64,000 bases of DNA. Source: Flavobacteriaceae bacterium UBA1682 (GTDB lineage: Bacteria > Bacteroidota > Bacteroidia > Flavobacteriales > Flavobacteriaceae). The stretch covers positions 6,407-70,406 of the forward strand of contig DCKE01000004.1 in NCBI GenBank assembly GCA_002320285.1. Direction: 5' to 3'. A model generated the notes under the pieces. It saw nothing but the letters and a program-made list of their open reading frames with translations, did not search any database and was not told where the DNA came from. How positions within the stretch are numbered: position 1 is the first letter of the stretch; every line of letters starts with the position of its first letter. A program made the translations under genes and the position numbers. Of this stretch, positions 26,896 to 35,504 are shown in pieces.

Positions 26896-28098
26896 ATGCT
26901 TATAGAAGCTTCTCCCCAAAGAAAAAAAACGGCTACATTACTAGCCTTTATGCTGATACCGCTCTCGGGCTTGGTCACCGATATCTATCTTCCCTCTTTC
27001 CCCGCTATGGCAAGAGATCTTGGTTTGTTGGAAAAGAACATCCAATTAACCCTTTCCTGTTTTTTATTGAGTTATGGCATTGGACAATTGTTTATCGGGA
27101 GTCTTTTAGATAGTATCGGACGGTACAAACCGAGTTTGATTGCCTTAATAATCTTAATTATTTCAAGTGTTTTCATCGGAATTTCCAACGATTTATTTGT
27201 CATTTGCTTTTTGCGTGTTATTCAAGGCTTTTCCATTGCTGCCATAGTCGTTTCAAAAAGAGCTTTTTTTGTCGATTTGTACAGTGGTGATCAACTAAAA
27301 TACTATTTGAGTTACTTTACTATTGCTTGGTCTTGTGGCCCCATAGTTGCTCCATTTTTGGGAGGTTATCTCGAGAAAGCCTTCGGATGGCAGTCCAATT
27401 TTTATTTCTTAGCCCTTTACGCTTTATTGATGTTAGTTCTGGAATTGATTTACAGCGGAGAAACCCTAGCTGCTAAAAAACCATTTAAAGGTTTAGAAGT
27501 ATTGCAAGTCTATAAGATGATGCTGAGTTCCGGAAATTTTGTCTTGGGTATCTTGATATTGGGATTGAGTTATTCCGTAGTCATGGTTTTTAGTATGGCA
27601 GGACCATTTATCATCGAACACACCTTTAATTTCAATGCGGTGACCATCGGTTACTGTGCCCTAACCTTAGGTGTATCTTGGATGATTGGTGGATTATTGG
27701 GAAAACGATCCATACATTGGAATTTTAAAGCTAAAGTAATCGGTTTTGCTCTTTTTCAACTGCTTCTGATCGCTGTAATGCTCGGTATTGGCCAATACTA
27801 TCAAAATTTACCCATATTGATGTTTTTTGCCTTTGTCATTCATATTTGTTCTGGATTTATCTTTAATGTATACTTTACCCGAAGTATGATCGCTTTTCCA
27901 AATAATGCGGGTATAGCTGGTGGTCTTTTGGGTGGATTGATCTATGTTTTAACTTCAATTTTAAGTTATGTCGTTTCTTCTACCGGATCATTAAAAACAC
28001 AAAACGATATCGCTTGGCGTTATTTGTGTATGTCTGGGTTACTATTTGTTGTAATCCTATTGTGGATGCGAATTCGAAATAAAACAGCATCAAATTAA
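26896..28098 (+). CDS. MFS drug exporter, Bcr/CflA-like
   Basis: This 400-residue membrane protein has about twelve transmembrane segments. The first ends in TDIYLPSFPAMARDL, a hallmark of the Bcr/CflA drug:proton antiporters, and the loop after TM2-3 has GSLLDSIGRYKPSL, the MFS loop 2-3 motif. I start at the ATG at 26896; a TTG nine codons earlier lies inside the -7 element. The neighbouring AraC gene is probably its regulator. A terminator follows. Confidence 0.88.
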   Translation: MLIEASPQRKKTATLLAFMLIPLSGLVTDIYLPSFPAMARDLGLLEKNIQLTLSCFLLSYGIGQLFIGSLLDSIGRYKPSLIALIILIISSVFIGISNDLFVICFLRVIQGFSIAAIVVSKRAFFVDLYSGDQLKYYLSYFTIAWSCGPIVAPFLGGYLEKAFGWQSNFYFLALYALLMLVLELIYSGETLAAKKPFKGLEVLQVYKMMLSSGNFVLGILILGLSYSVVMVFSMAGPFIIEHTFNFNAVTIGYCALTLGVSWMIGGLLGKRSIHWNFKAKVIGFALFQLLLIAVMLGIGQYYQNLPILMFFAFVIHICSGFIFNVYFTRSMIAFPNNAGIAGGLLGGLIYVLTSILSYVVSSTGSLKTQNDIAWRYLCMSGLLFVVILLWMRIRNKTASN

Positions 28099-28128
28099 AA
28101 CCTTAAAAACCTTTTTGTACCAACTTAT

Positions 28129-28166
28129 AAAAGCACAGCTCCTTATTTTTAGGGAGCTGCGCTTTT
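28129..28166 (+). terminator. Intrinsic terminator after the MFS exporter
   Basis: A 14-bp stem with one mismatch (aaaagcacagctcc / ggagctgcgctttt), starting 31 bp after the stop codon. Confidence 0.82.
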
Positions 28167-28326
28167 ATACATGGCTTTCAATCCTAAACGAGCCCATAAA
28201 CCAATTGGAGCCCTAAGCTTACGTTGATGGTCTTAGATCTGCGTACTACACCCCTCAAAATATTGTAATAGAAATTTAATAGACAAGAGTTGCTGCATAT
28301 ACGCATTAAAGTAGATTATTATTGAT

Positions 28327-28334
28327 TAACTTTG
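28327..28334 (+). promoter_or_regulatory. -7 element of the VF530-like gene
   Basis: TAACTTTG matches TAnnTTTG and ends 16 bp before the ATG, implying a very short leader. Confidence 0.4.
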
Positions 28335-28350
28335 CTTTTTAAACAGGTTT

Positions 28351-28605
28351 ATGGAAGAAGAATTAAAAAATCCTTTACACGGAAAAACGCTGGTTTTTAT
28401 ACTGGAATATCTGGTAAATTACTATGAAGGGTTCGAGGGATTGAGCAAGGAGGTCAATATCAATTGTTTTAAAAAAGATGCCAGTATCAATTCTTCTTTA
28501 AAATTTTTGCGCAAAATGCCTTGGGCACGCACAGAAGTTGAAAATTTATTTATCAAAATATATACTTACGAACTCAAAAAGGCTCAAAAAAACCTTTTAA
28601 AATAA
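28351..28605 (+). CDS. VF530-family (DUF2132) small DNA-binding-like protein
   Basis: This 84-residue basic protein matches the small VF530 family: NPLHGKTLVFILEYLV near residues 7-22, then INCFKKDASINSSLKFLRKMPWAR near 38-61, the most conserved block. The solved Vibrio member has an HMG-like helical fold and is proposed to bind DNA; its physiological role is unknown. The gene is monocistronic, with a short leader and a terminator 6 bp after the stop. Confidence 0.88.
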   Translation: MEEELKNPLHGKTLVFILEYLVNYYEGFEGLSKEVNINCFKKDASINSSLKFLRKMPWARTEVENLFIKIYTYELKKAQKNLLK

Positions 28606-28611
28606 TACGAT

Positions 28612-28643
28612 AAAAAAAACCGACTTAAAAGTCGGTTTTTTTT
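28612..28643. terminator. Bidirectional intrinsic terminator
   Basis: The stem aaaaaaccgactt / aagtcggtttttt with A and T runs on both sides separates the convergent VF530 and oxygenase genes. Confidence 0.88.
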
Positions 28644-28654
28644 ATGTACACTAT

Positions 28655-29281
28655 TTATCTCGTTTTTAACCAACCGGTTATACTGTAGCGTTGTTGTTTG
28701 ACTTTTTTGACTTCGTGTTCGATGGTTTTACTGTCAAACAGTGCCATACGCCCAGCCAAAGGTTGAATTTTTAATTCGGATTGCTGGCCGTTTTCACCCT
28801 CTAAAAACAAAGCGAGTTCACCACCATAATCTGCTTGCCAATTCTCATCGTTTAGGTAAAAAACCAAGGATAAGGTTCTCCTGTTATCATTTTGAAAAAC
28901 GTCTAAATGCCGTTGATAAAAAGTACCTTCTGGATAAATGGCGTAGTGAAATTCACTTTCGCAAATTCCCAGATAACAGGTGCGGTTTAAATAAGCAATT
29001 AAGTCGTTCATCTTTGCAAAAAACATTTGCTCCACTTCATCGGCTTTTTCTTCCTCCATCCACAATATAAAATCACCTCGAACTTCCTTGATCACTTGTT
29101 CGTTGAAAAGCTTGCCAATAGCGGCTTTTTTAAAATTTTCTTGTTCTTGTTTTAAAAGGAGGTGGTTGCGAAGTATTCGTACTTCTTCATCCGAAAAAAA
29201 GTGATCGGATATCGCGTATTTACAATTGACTAAATCATCAATTATTAACTCGTAAACTGGATTTAACTCAAATCCTACCAT
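28655..29281 (-). CDS. 2OG-Fe(II) oxygenase (prolyl 4-hydroxylase-like)
   Basis: This 208-residue enzyme has the iron triad of the 2-oxoglutarate dioxygenases: HLD in YQRHLDVFQ and a distal His in TIEHEVKKV, with the 2OG-binding Arg in QRYSITGWLK near the C-terminus. The family hydroxylates prolines or other residues using O2 and 2-oxoglutarate. I start at the ATG at 29281 (MVGFELNP); a frame from 29332 adds 17 hydrophobic residues that run through the promoter element. The substrate is unknown; in bacteria a relative hydroxylates EF-Tu, which is only a possibility here. Confidence 0.88.
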   Translation of the reverse strand: MVGFELNPVYELIIDDLVNCKYAISDHFFSDEEVRILRNHLLLKQEQENFKKAAIGKLFNEQVIKEVRGDFILWMEEEKADEVEQMFFAKMNDLIAYLNRTCYLGICESEFHYAIYPEGTFYQRHLDVFQNDNRRTLSLVFYLNDENWQADYGGELALFLEGENGQQSELKIQPLAGRMALFDSKTIEHEVKKVKQQRYSITGWLKTR

Positions 29282-29303
29282 ATATATGTATAAAAAACCT
29301 ACA

Positions 29304-29332
29304 CAAATATACTTTTTAGTAAAAAAAAACAA
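29304..29332 (-). promoter_or_regulatory. Promoter of the 2OG oxygenase gene
   Basis: On the minus strand, TTG (29332-29330) and TATATTTG (29311-29304) are separated by 18 bp, a full Flavobacterium-type promoter 22 bp before the ATG. Confidence 0.6.
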
Positions 29333-29587
29333 TACCCCAAAAGGCTTTTTTTTTAATCGGAAATGTTAAATTTTTCGCTTTTGGCTACTAGTGTTAAATC
29401 GCTGTTCGATTGTTGCTTTTTAAGGTTTATTTCTTACATATTCATTAAAAAAAGCATAAAAAAAATAAGCAGAGTGCCGAAGCACCCACCAACAACTTTT
29501 TGTTGATGTTTACAAAGGGCCAATTTTGAATAAATTTGATCGTAAAAAGGGCCTCATTCATTGAAAACATCAATTTATACTGTCGTA
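29333..29587. other. Intergenic stretch between two minus-strand genes
   Basis: AT-rich, without a gene. Read on the minus strand, a short GTGC-TTCG-GCAC hairpin (around 29473-29484) followed by a T-rich run could end the MFS transcript. A neighbouring caacaa-ttgttg repeat also pairs. Confidence 0.4.
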
Positions 29588-30775
29588 CTAGGCACTTTTT
29601 TTATCAGTCGAACGATACGAGATATAAACCAAAAATAACGCGATACAACTCCACAACAACATCTGCCAAGTAGCCATATCCCAATTTCCTATTTTCCAAC
29701 TCCACAATCCGAAAAAAGTACCCACTGCCGCTCCTATAAAATAAGTCGTCATATAAATGGTATTAAGTCGACTATGCGCCTGTTCATCAAGTGCATAAAT
29801 ACGTGTGAAATTAATGATTTGGGTGGCCTGAACACCGATATCCAAAAAGAAAATACTAACGATCAATACTAAAATGGAATAGGGAAATATTTTAATCAAC
29901 ATAATACTGCCTACCAATAGGGATACCGTTATAAACAGGCCTTTAAAAACCTTGCCGTTATCGGCAATTCTACCAAAAACAGGAGCTACTAATGCTCCCC
30001 CAATAGCAATCAATCCAAATAAACCTATGGTAGCTGTCGAATAACTTAAAGGTTCACTGCTGAGATGAAAAGTCAAAGTAGTCCAAAAAGAACAAAACAC
30101 CCCAAAGGTAAAAGATCCCAATAAGGCAGCTTGGCGCAAAGTTTTATACTGTTTGACCAATCTTAAGGTGGATTGTAACAACCTCAAATAACTGCCCTTA
30201 AACTTACTCGGTATTTCTGGTAAGTATTTATATAATAATACCATTACGAACAGGACCATCACTGCAGAAATAACAAACACATAGCGCCATCCCAAATAGG
30301 TAGTAACCACACCGCTGAGTACCCGAGCTCCCAAAATGCCAATCAGTATACCACTAAATACCTTCCCGACATTTTTACCGCGATTCTCTTTTCCCAAAGT
30401 CGCCGCCATCGGAAGTATGATCTGTGCTGGTGTTGAAAACAAACCGACAAAAAAACTTAAAAACAGTATCTGAGTCGCATTCTGCGAACAGGCTGCCAAG
30501 CCTAAAGTTACTACCAAGGCTGCTGTCAATGCTAATATTAATTTTTTACGGTTGACCTTATCACCTAGTGGCAACAAAAAAAACATACCCAAACCATACC
30601 CCAGTTGCGCCAACATCGAAATTTTTCCAATCACACTTTCTGAGCTGTTTAAAGATTTTCCTATTTCACCTAAAATAGGTTGATTATAATAGACATTAGC
30701 AACAATTACTCCTGCCGCAACAGCCATGATGGGTATAATGGCTTTGTGATAGTGCTGAATATTTTGAGTTTCCAT
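29588..30775 (-). CDS. MFS transporter (drug/metabolite exporter type)
   Basis: This 395-residue transporter has about twelve transmembrane helices. The first repeat includes ANVYYNQPIL at the end of TM1 and the loop motif LLPLGDKVNRKKLIL between TM2 and TM3, the usual MFS signature D-x-x-N-R-K/R. The ANxYYxQP start is typical of the YgaY/arabinose-exporter-like group common in Bacteroidota. A divergently transcribed AraC gene shares the 81-bp promoter region and is the likely regulator. The substrate is unknown. Confidence 0.88.
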   Translation of the reverse strand: METQNIQHYHKAIIPIMAVAAGVIVANVYYNQPILGEIGKSLNSSESVIGKISMLAQLGYGLGMFFLLPLGDKVNRKKLILALTAALVVTLGLAACSQNATQILFLSFFVGLFSTPAQIILPMAATLGKENRGKNVGKVFSGILIGILGARVLSGVVTTYLGWRYVFVISAVMVLFVMVLLYKYLPEIPSKFKGSYLRLLQSTLRLVKQYKTLRQAALLGSFTFGVFCSFWTTLTFHLSSEPLSYSTATIGLFGLIAIGGALVAPVFGRIADNGKVFKGLFITVSLLVGSIMLIKIFPYSILVLIVSIFFLDIGVQATQIINFTRIYALDEQAHSRLNTIYMTTYFIGAAVGTFFGLWSWKIGNWDMATWQMLLWSCIALFLVYISYRSTDKKSA

Positions 30776-30856
30776 GAAAAATAATTTGATGCAAAACTAC
30801 TTCCATGCAAATGGATAAAATGGTATTTTTACACCATTAAATTGTAAAAAACACTC
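30776..30856. promoter_or_regulatory. Divergent MFS/AraC promoter region with candidate operators
   Basis: On the minus strand a TAGTTTTG -7 element (30799-30792) serves the MFS gene. An 8-bp near-direct repeat (gatgcaaa at 30788-30795 and catgcaaa at 30804-30811) is spaced like AraC half-sites, and an inverted repeat AATGGT-N8-ACCATT (30819-30838) lies closer to the regulator gene. Confidence 0.45.
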
Positions 30857-31699
30857 ATGAAACGTTTTATTCAATTCACCCCCATATTCATCCGTCATTT
30901 TAGTACAGTGGAATGGCCGTTTCCCCTGCACAACCACAACCATCTTGAATTGATGTTTATACATCGAGGACACGGCATACATCATTTTAATAATCAGGAT
31001 ACCGTTTACGAAAACAAGTGTTTGTTTTTTTTAGCACCGAATGATGCCCATCTCTTTGATATAAAAAGTGAAACCGAATTTAGTGTACTTAAATTCTCCT
31101 ACGAATATTTATACGCATCGGATAAGAATGCAAGCAAGTGGAATAAGATTATTGATGAATTAGCAATGGCTAAAGAAAAGCACAATCCGATTTTGCTCAG
31201 TGAAAACACCCTTTCAAAATTGGAAATTTTATTTAAATTGATTGTTGAGGAATGGGAAGAGAATGAAGCAAAACCAACGGAAACTATGCTCCCATTGTTG
31301 CATTCGATTTTGATATTACTACATAAAAACTGCCGTGTAATCCCCAATTCTCCGCCGCAATATAATGATCCTCTTTTTATACAGGTGGTTCGCCATATTC
31401 ACGATTATATACAACATCCAGAAAAAATTAGCTTAGGCTATCTGGCATTGCATTTTAAAATCTCCGTTTCTCAATTAAGTCGGATATTTAAGACTGAAAT
31501 GGGAATTTCAATCAAACATTACATCAACACTTATCGATTTCGAATTTTAGAAAATCGCTTGCAATACAGTAGCGATTTAATAAAAGAAATCAGCGCAGAA
31601 TTTGGATTTAGTGACGTCAGTCATTTTAATAAGTTTATTAAAATACAATCTCGGGGTTTAACCCCAAAGGAATTGCGCAATAAAAAAAACGTTTCATAA
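30857..31699 (+). CDS. AraC-family transcriptional regulator with N-terminal cupin
   Basis: This 280-residue protein has a cupin sensor (about residues 20-100: FPLHNHNHLELMFIHRGHGI with three histidines) and an AraC HTH pair (about 180-275: LGYLALHFKISVSQLSRIFK and IKEISAEFGFSDVSHFNKFI). It is divergent from an MFS exporter, so it probably activates that gene on binding a small ligand. The cupin histidine cluster could bind a metal or sugar; this is not decided. Confidence 0.87.
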   Translation: MKRFIQFTPIFIRHFSTVEWPFPLHNHNHLELMFIHRGHGIHHFNNQDTVYENKCLFFLAPNDAHLFDIKSETEFSVLKFSYEYLYASDKNASKWNKIIDELAMAKEKHNPILLSENTLSKLEILFKLIVEEWEENEAKPTETMLPLLHSILILLHKNCRVIPNSPPQYNDPLFIQVVRHIHDYIQHPEKISLGYLALHFKISVSQLSRIFKTEMGISIKHYINTYRFRILENRLQYSSDLIKEISAEFGFSDVSHFNKFIKIQSRGLTPKELRNKKNVS

Positions 31700-31755
31700 A
31701 ATTACCAGTACTCCCACAACATAAGGTTTTAAAATACTCCTTGCTCGGCACAACA

Positions 31756-32030
31756 TCAATCCTTTTGAGTTTTTGTATTTAAAAACATATAGCATAAATA
31801 AGGGCTGATTGGAACAACTCTTTCTGAATAATTACTATCAAATCGACCTCTCTCTACATTTTGTACTCTGCCCTTTCCTCCAGTTATATCAAACCAGAAA
31901 TAATCCGAAATATTTTTTTAGTTTTAACCAATTTGATGAGAGTCCATTCACTTGTTGAATCCGTGCCTGTACTATATCCATTTTTGGAATAGTCAAAACT
32001 TATTTTTGCAAACAGAACAATATCAACCCA
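31756..32030 (-). pseudogene. Decayed gene remnant with homopolymer frameshift
   Basis: Read on the minus strand, one frame gives about 35 codons containing FDYSKNGYSTGTDSTSEW and LIKLVKTKK, then at a run of seven A residues (around 31913-31919) the coding signal moves to another frame: NISDYFWFDITGGKG, RVQNVERGRF and VVPISPYLCYMFLNTK up to a TGA at 31756-31758. One extra A would join both parts. No start codon precedes the first part, so the N-terminus is gone. I do not recognise the family. The surrounding gap (31700-32169) holds nothing else visible apart from an AT-rich leader for the next gene. Confidence 0.5.
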
Positions 32031-32169
32031 TTAAAAACAATTAAATTATCAAAATATAAGGCTTCATTAAAAGAAATAATTATATTTAAACCGTTTTTGA
32101 TAATCTAAAAATAAAATTTGAGCATCAAAGCTTGCAAATACTATTAATTAACATTTAAAATCAAAAAAC

Positions 32170-32571
32170 ATGAAAACAAACATTGATTTAGGTCTTTTAT
32201 TAATTCGAATAGTCATTGGTTTTACCATGCTATTGCACGGAATTTACAAAATTATACACGGTCTTGATTATATCAAAAGCGTGGTTAGTGACCATGGATT
32301 ACCAATCTTTCTCAGTTATGGTATTTACATCGGTGAAGTTATAGCTCCTTTACTGATTATTATAGGTTTTAGAACTCGCCTGGCTAGTTTAGTATTGGCG
32401 CTCACTTGTATCCTAATTGTTTTATTTGCTCATGTGCATGAGGTCTTTTCTCTTAATGCCCATGGTGGATTAGCTATTGAACTCGTATGTATATACCTGT
32501 TTGTCAGTCTCGGTTTATTTTTCACGGGTGGTGGAAAAATGTCGGTCTCTACAAAAAACAAATGGGACTAA
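32170..32571 (+). CDS. DoxX-family membrane protein
   Basis: This 133-residue protein has four transmembrane segments, beginning with DLGLLLIRIVIGFTMLLHGI and the GxxKIxxG pattern after TM1 characteristic of DoxX. LIIIGFRTRLASL follows TM2. DoxX proteins are small inner-membrane proteins linked to thiol or respiratory stress in some bacteria; the name comes from a subunit of archaeal thiosulfate:quinone oxidoreductase. It is monocistronic and ends at a terminator shared with the opposite gene. Confidence 0.88.
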   Translation: MKTNIDLGLLLIRIVIGFTMLLHGIYKIIHGLDYIKSVVSDHGLPIFLSYGIYIGEVIAPLLIIIGFRTRLASLVLALTCILIVLFAHVHEVFSLNAHGGLAIELVCIYLFVSLGLFFTGGGKMSVSTKNKWD

Positions 32572-32584
32572 ACGAAACCGGTAT

Positions 32585-32628
32585 AAAAAGACTGGGAAAT
32601 GTTATCCAACAGTTCCCAGTCTTTTTTT
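32585..32628. terminator. Bidirectional intrinsic terminator
   Basis: The stem aaaaagactggga / tcccagtcttttt with a 16-nt loop and flanking A/T runs lies between doxX and the convergent gene, touching the latter's stop codon. Confidence 0.85.
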
Positions 32629-33604
32629 AATTCCATCGTATCACATACTGGTTACGCCCCTCTTCCATACTGACCAAAGCATAATTAGAAGCAAGTGGCT
32701 GGTATATGGTTAAGTCATACCATCCTAAAGTTCCGTGCCTGTATAAGTCTAATTGGTCTTTTTTAAAGCTTAATTTTAGTTTATTTAAAGTCATTTCACA
32801 ATAAGCTGTACCGGTCCAATGTTCTGGTTTTTGACCGTTTACCGCAAAACTGAAATTCCAGACGCTATTTCCATACCAGTACTCTTTATCAAAATAGTTC
32901 AGGACTACTGCTTGCTGTTGGTCGACTAACCCGAAATCGATAGTTTCTGGTGATATAAATACTTGCGGATCAGCATAACTCGGTAAGAAATCAAGATCAG
33001 TTGTTTTTGCGGTATACCATTGCCTTTCTTTAAAAAACACTACAGTTCGCAGCGATTTATTTACATCAGCCGGATCAGAGGTATAGCGATCTGTTGCGTA
33101 GGTAGCCCCCTCTAATAATTCCCTCATAGTTGCCTCATTTAAAACGGCTCCTCCACCAATAGAAACAAAAGGTTGGCGAATGGTATCGCCCGTTGATAAC
33201 CAAGTTAAATAATAACCCGCGTCTATATTGTATAGATAGGAATCAAAAGTTTGCATCAATTGATCTTGGACCACTAAAGAATCTACAGCACGCCCCAGAC
33301 TATCGATTTTAAACCACTTTGATACAGACCCAGTTGAAGAGTCTTCGGACAATTGATTGGTACTGATCAATAAAGAACCGGTATCCGTGATAAAAGCATA
33401 TTGCGGAACATTACTTTCAAAATGCTGTATATTATATTGCGAATTGGATTTTAGATCATCAAAAAATGGAACTGCTTTATACTCCTCAGGCAATCGCTCA
33501 CCCAACATTTTCAATTGTTGATAGTATGAACCTATATCCGGAACTACAATTACCGCAGCCAACACAGCCATTACTCCTTCTAAAATCTTAATTTTTTTAT
33601 TCAA
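32627..33604 (-). CDS. Membrane-anchored protein of unknown function downstream of the Kdp operon
   Basis: I do not recognise this 325-residue protein. One N-terminal hydrophobic segment (ILEGVMAVLAAVIVVPDIGS) suggests a membrane anchor, and the rest is soluble, aromatic-rich and probably periplasmic with much beta structure (WYGNSVWNFSFAVNG, YCEMTLNKLKLSFKK). The frame begins with TTG at 33604; the ATG at 33571 would cut into the anchor, so TTG is kept with reserve. It lies 91 bp downstream of the histidine kinase gene on the same strand, so it may belong to the Kdp transcript. Its role is unknown. Confidence 0.75.
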   Translation of the reverse strand: MNKKIKILEGVMAVLAAVIVVPDIGSYYQQLKMLGERLPEEYKAVPFFDDLKSNSQYNIQHFESNVPQYAFITDTGSLLISTNQLSEDSSTGSVSKWFKIDSLGRAVDSLVVQDQLMQTFDSYLYNIDAGYYLTWLSTGDTIRQPFVSIGGGAVLNEATMRELLEGATYATDRYTSDPADVNKSLRTVVFFKERQWYTAKTTDLDFLPSYADPQVFISPETIDFGLVDQQQAVVLNYFDKEYWYGNSVWNFSFAVNGQKPEHWTGTAYCEMTLNKLKLSFKKDQLDLYRHGTLGWYDLTIYQPLASNYALVSMEEGRNQYVIRWN

Positions 33605-33695
33605 TATATTGTTTTAAAATATTTTAATACTAATACCAATTTCGACAAGCTAGAAACTGAGCTAAAACAATCCGCTTTATCAAATTTACGCGGAA

Positions 33696-35414
33696 TTATA
33701 CTGTTACTGCCTTTTTGAGTATCACCACAAACTCACTCCCAACACCATATTCACTATGAACCCGTATAGTTCCTCCCTGTGCCTCGATAAACTCTTTACT
33801 GATCGCTAAACCAAGTCCTGTTCCTTCGCGATGTGTACCCGGAACTCTAAAATAACGATCAAAAACTTTAGATAGATATTCGGGCGGAATACCGATTCCA
33901 AAGTCTTTAACACTAAAAACAACCGTATCATCTTGTTGATAAACATGTAGTTCAATCACGGATTGTTCATGCGAATAGTTAATGGCATTGGTTAGTAGAT
34001 TTGTCATTACCCAAGCTGTTTTTTCGGCATCGGCCTGCACCAATGTAGCGGAAACTTCAATGAAACTTTTAAGGGTAATTTCTTTTGTATCTGCCTGATT
34101 TTGATTGGCCATAATGGCGTAATCAACAATCTTTTCCACAGGAGTATTTAAGATATTGAGCTGGATGTTTCCACTTTCCACCTGAGTCATATTGAGCAAT
34201 TCTGAGGTGATTCTCAACAGTCGATCCGCATCGTCTTTAAGTCCAGCAACCAAATTTTGTTGTTCCAAATTTAAATCTCCAATACGTTTGTTTTCCAGTA
34301 ATTGCAAACTCAATTTCATCGATGCTATAGGAGTTTTAAATTCGTGTGATACCGTTGCGATAAAACGCGTTTTAGCAAAATCCAATTCTTTGTATTCCGT
34401 GATGTTTCTCAAAATTAAAACATGTCCTACCAATTCCTTAAGTTGTTCTCCCGTCGGTATAACTTCAATATGGATAACCTCTTGCGTATAATACCCCTCT
34501 TTGCCATTCGCCATAATCTTTAAGGTATCTTCTGGTCTGATTTCCTCCAAATCAAGGTTCAATAACAACAGACGAATCAAATCGTTTCCTAATGCCAAAT
34601 CCTTACTACTATAACCAATCATTTGCTGGGATTCCATCCCGGTAACCTTACAGGCTTCCTCGTTGACAAAAATCACTTTCCAATTTTCATCCAAACCAAT
34701 CACCGGATCTTTCATATTATTGATCAACGCTTCAATTCTGGTCTTTTGTCGTATCAATTGTGCCAGATTACTGCTGTTGTACTCCTCTAATTTTTGTGCC
34801 ATCGTATTGAACGATTTTGCCAAATCTCCAAATTCATTGTTGTCTTCAAAATGTACCCGTTCATCATATTTATTTGCGGCAATTTTTTGAATGCTGTCCG
34901 TTAGCTCACTAATCGGATTCGAGATATTTGACGGTAAATTGATCAACAAGGTAAAAGCTATGATAAAACAAGCCGTACCTGTGACGGCAATCCACACCGT
35001 AGCCCGATTGGCAGTATCTTGTGCCAACTGACTCTTTTGCTCTATTGCCTGCATATTCATTGTCATCAACTCCAAGAGCGACTCTCTGATTTTACTTAAA
35101 TCAGCTGGTGATTGACCGTTATTTCTATACGCTTCGAAATGCTCGCGCAATTCCCTATTGATTTTCTGTTCTCCCGCTTCAGTAGCATTGAGCTCCTGCA
35201 ATCTTAATTCTTCTTCAAAATGGGCGAAATCTGTGTGATTTTCAGTTTCCTGTAACATCTGCTTGGAATAAATGACCGAATTGTAATTGTCTAACAATAT
35301 ATTTTCGGTGTCATTTTTTAGGAAATGGATGTAAATCGCCCCTACCATACCCAATAAAACGATCAAAATAAACAACAATCCCACTCCTAGGGTTAACTTG
35401 GTTTTAATTCTCAT
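33696..35414 (-). CDS. Sensor histidine kinase of the Kdp locus
   Basis: This 572-residue membrane kinase has TM1 (about residues 8-30), a roughly 105-residue helical periplasmic domain, TM2 (about 140-158), HAMP (about 160-212), a PAS domain (about 225-335: DPVIGLDENWKVIFVNEEAC), HisKA with the phospho-accepting His in ATVSHEFKTP (His357) and an HATPase domain (N box LLTNAINYS, G boxes FGIGIPPEY and GTGLGLAIS). It stands 90 bp after the kdpD-like gene, supplying the kinase half absent there. Its likely partner is the sigma-54-type regulator at 42757-44097, since no KdpE-like gene is in the window. Confidence 0.92.
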   Translation of the reverse strand: MRIKTKLTLGVGLLFILIVLLGMVGAIYIHFLKNDTENILLDNYNSVIYSKQMLQETENHTDFAHFEEELRLQELNATEAGEQKINRELREHFEAYRNNGQSPADLSKIRESLLELMTMNMQAIEQKSQLAQDTANRATVWIAVTGTACFIIAFTLLINLPSNISNPISELTDSIQKIAANKYDERVHFEDNNEFGDLAKSFNTMAQKLEEYNSSNLAQLIRQKTRIEALINNMKDPVIGLDENWKVIFVNEEACKVTGMESQQMIGYSSKDLALGNDLIRLLLLNLDLEEIRPEDTLKIMANGKEGYYTQEVIHIEVIPTGEQLKELVGHVLILRNITEYKELDFAKTRFIATVSHEFKTPIASMKLSLQLLENKRIGDLNLEQQNLVAGLKDDADRLLRITSELLNMTQVESGNIQLNILNTPVEKIVDYAIMANQNQADTKEITLKSFIEVSATLVQADAEKTAWVMTNLLTNAINYSHEQSVIELHVYQQDDTVVFSVKDFGIGIPPEYLSKVFDRYFRVPGTHREGTGLGLAISKEFIEAQGGTIRVHSEYGVGSEFVVILKKAVTV

Positions 35415-35504
35415 ATATCTTTTACTAAGGTGTTTTTCTATTGCCCCAATTCTTTTAACGGCTAATCAGATTCGCAAAACCAAGGCCTTACCAACTCATT
35501 TGTA

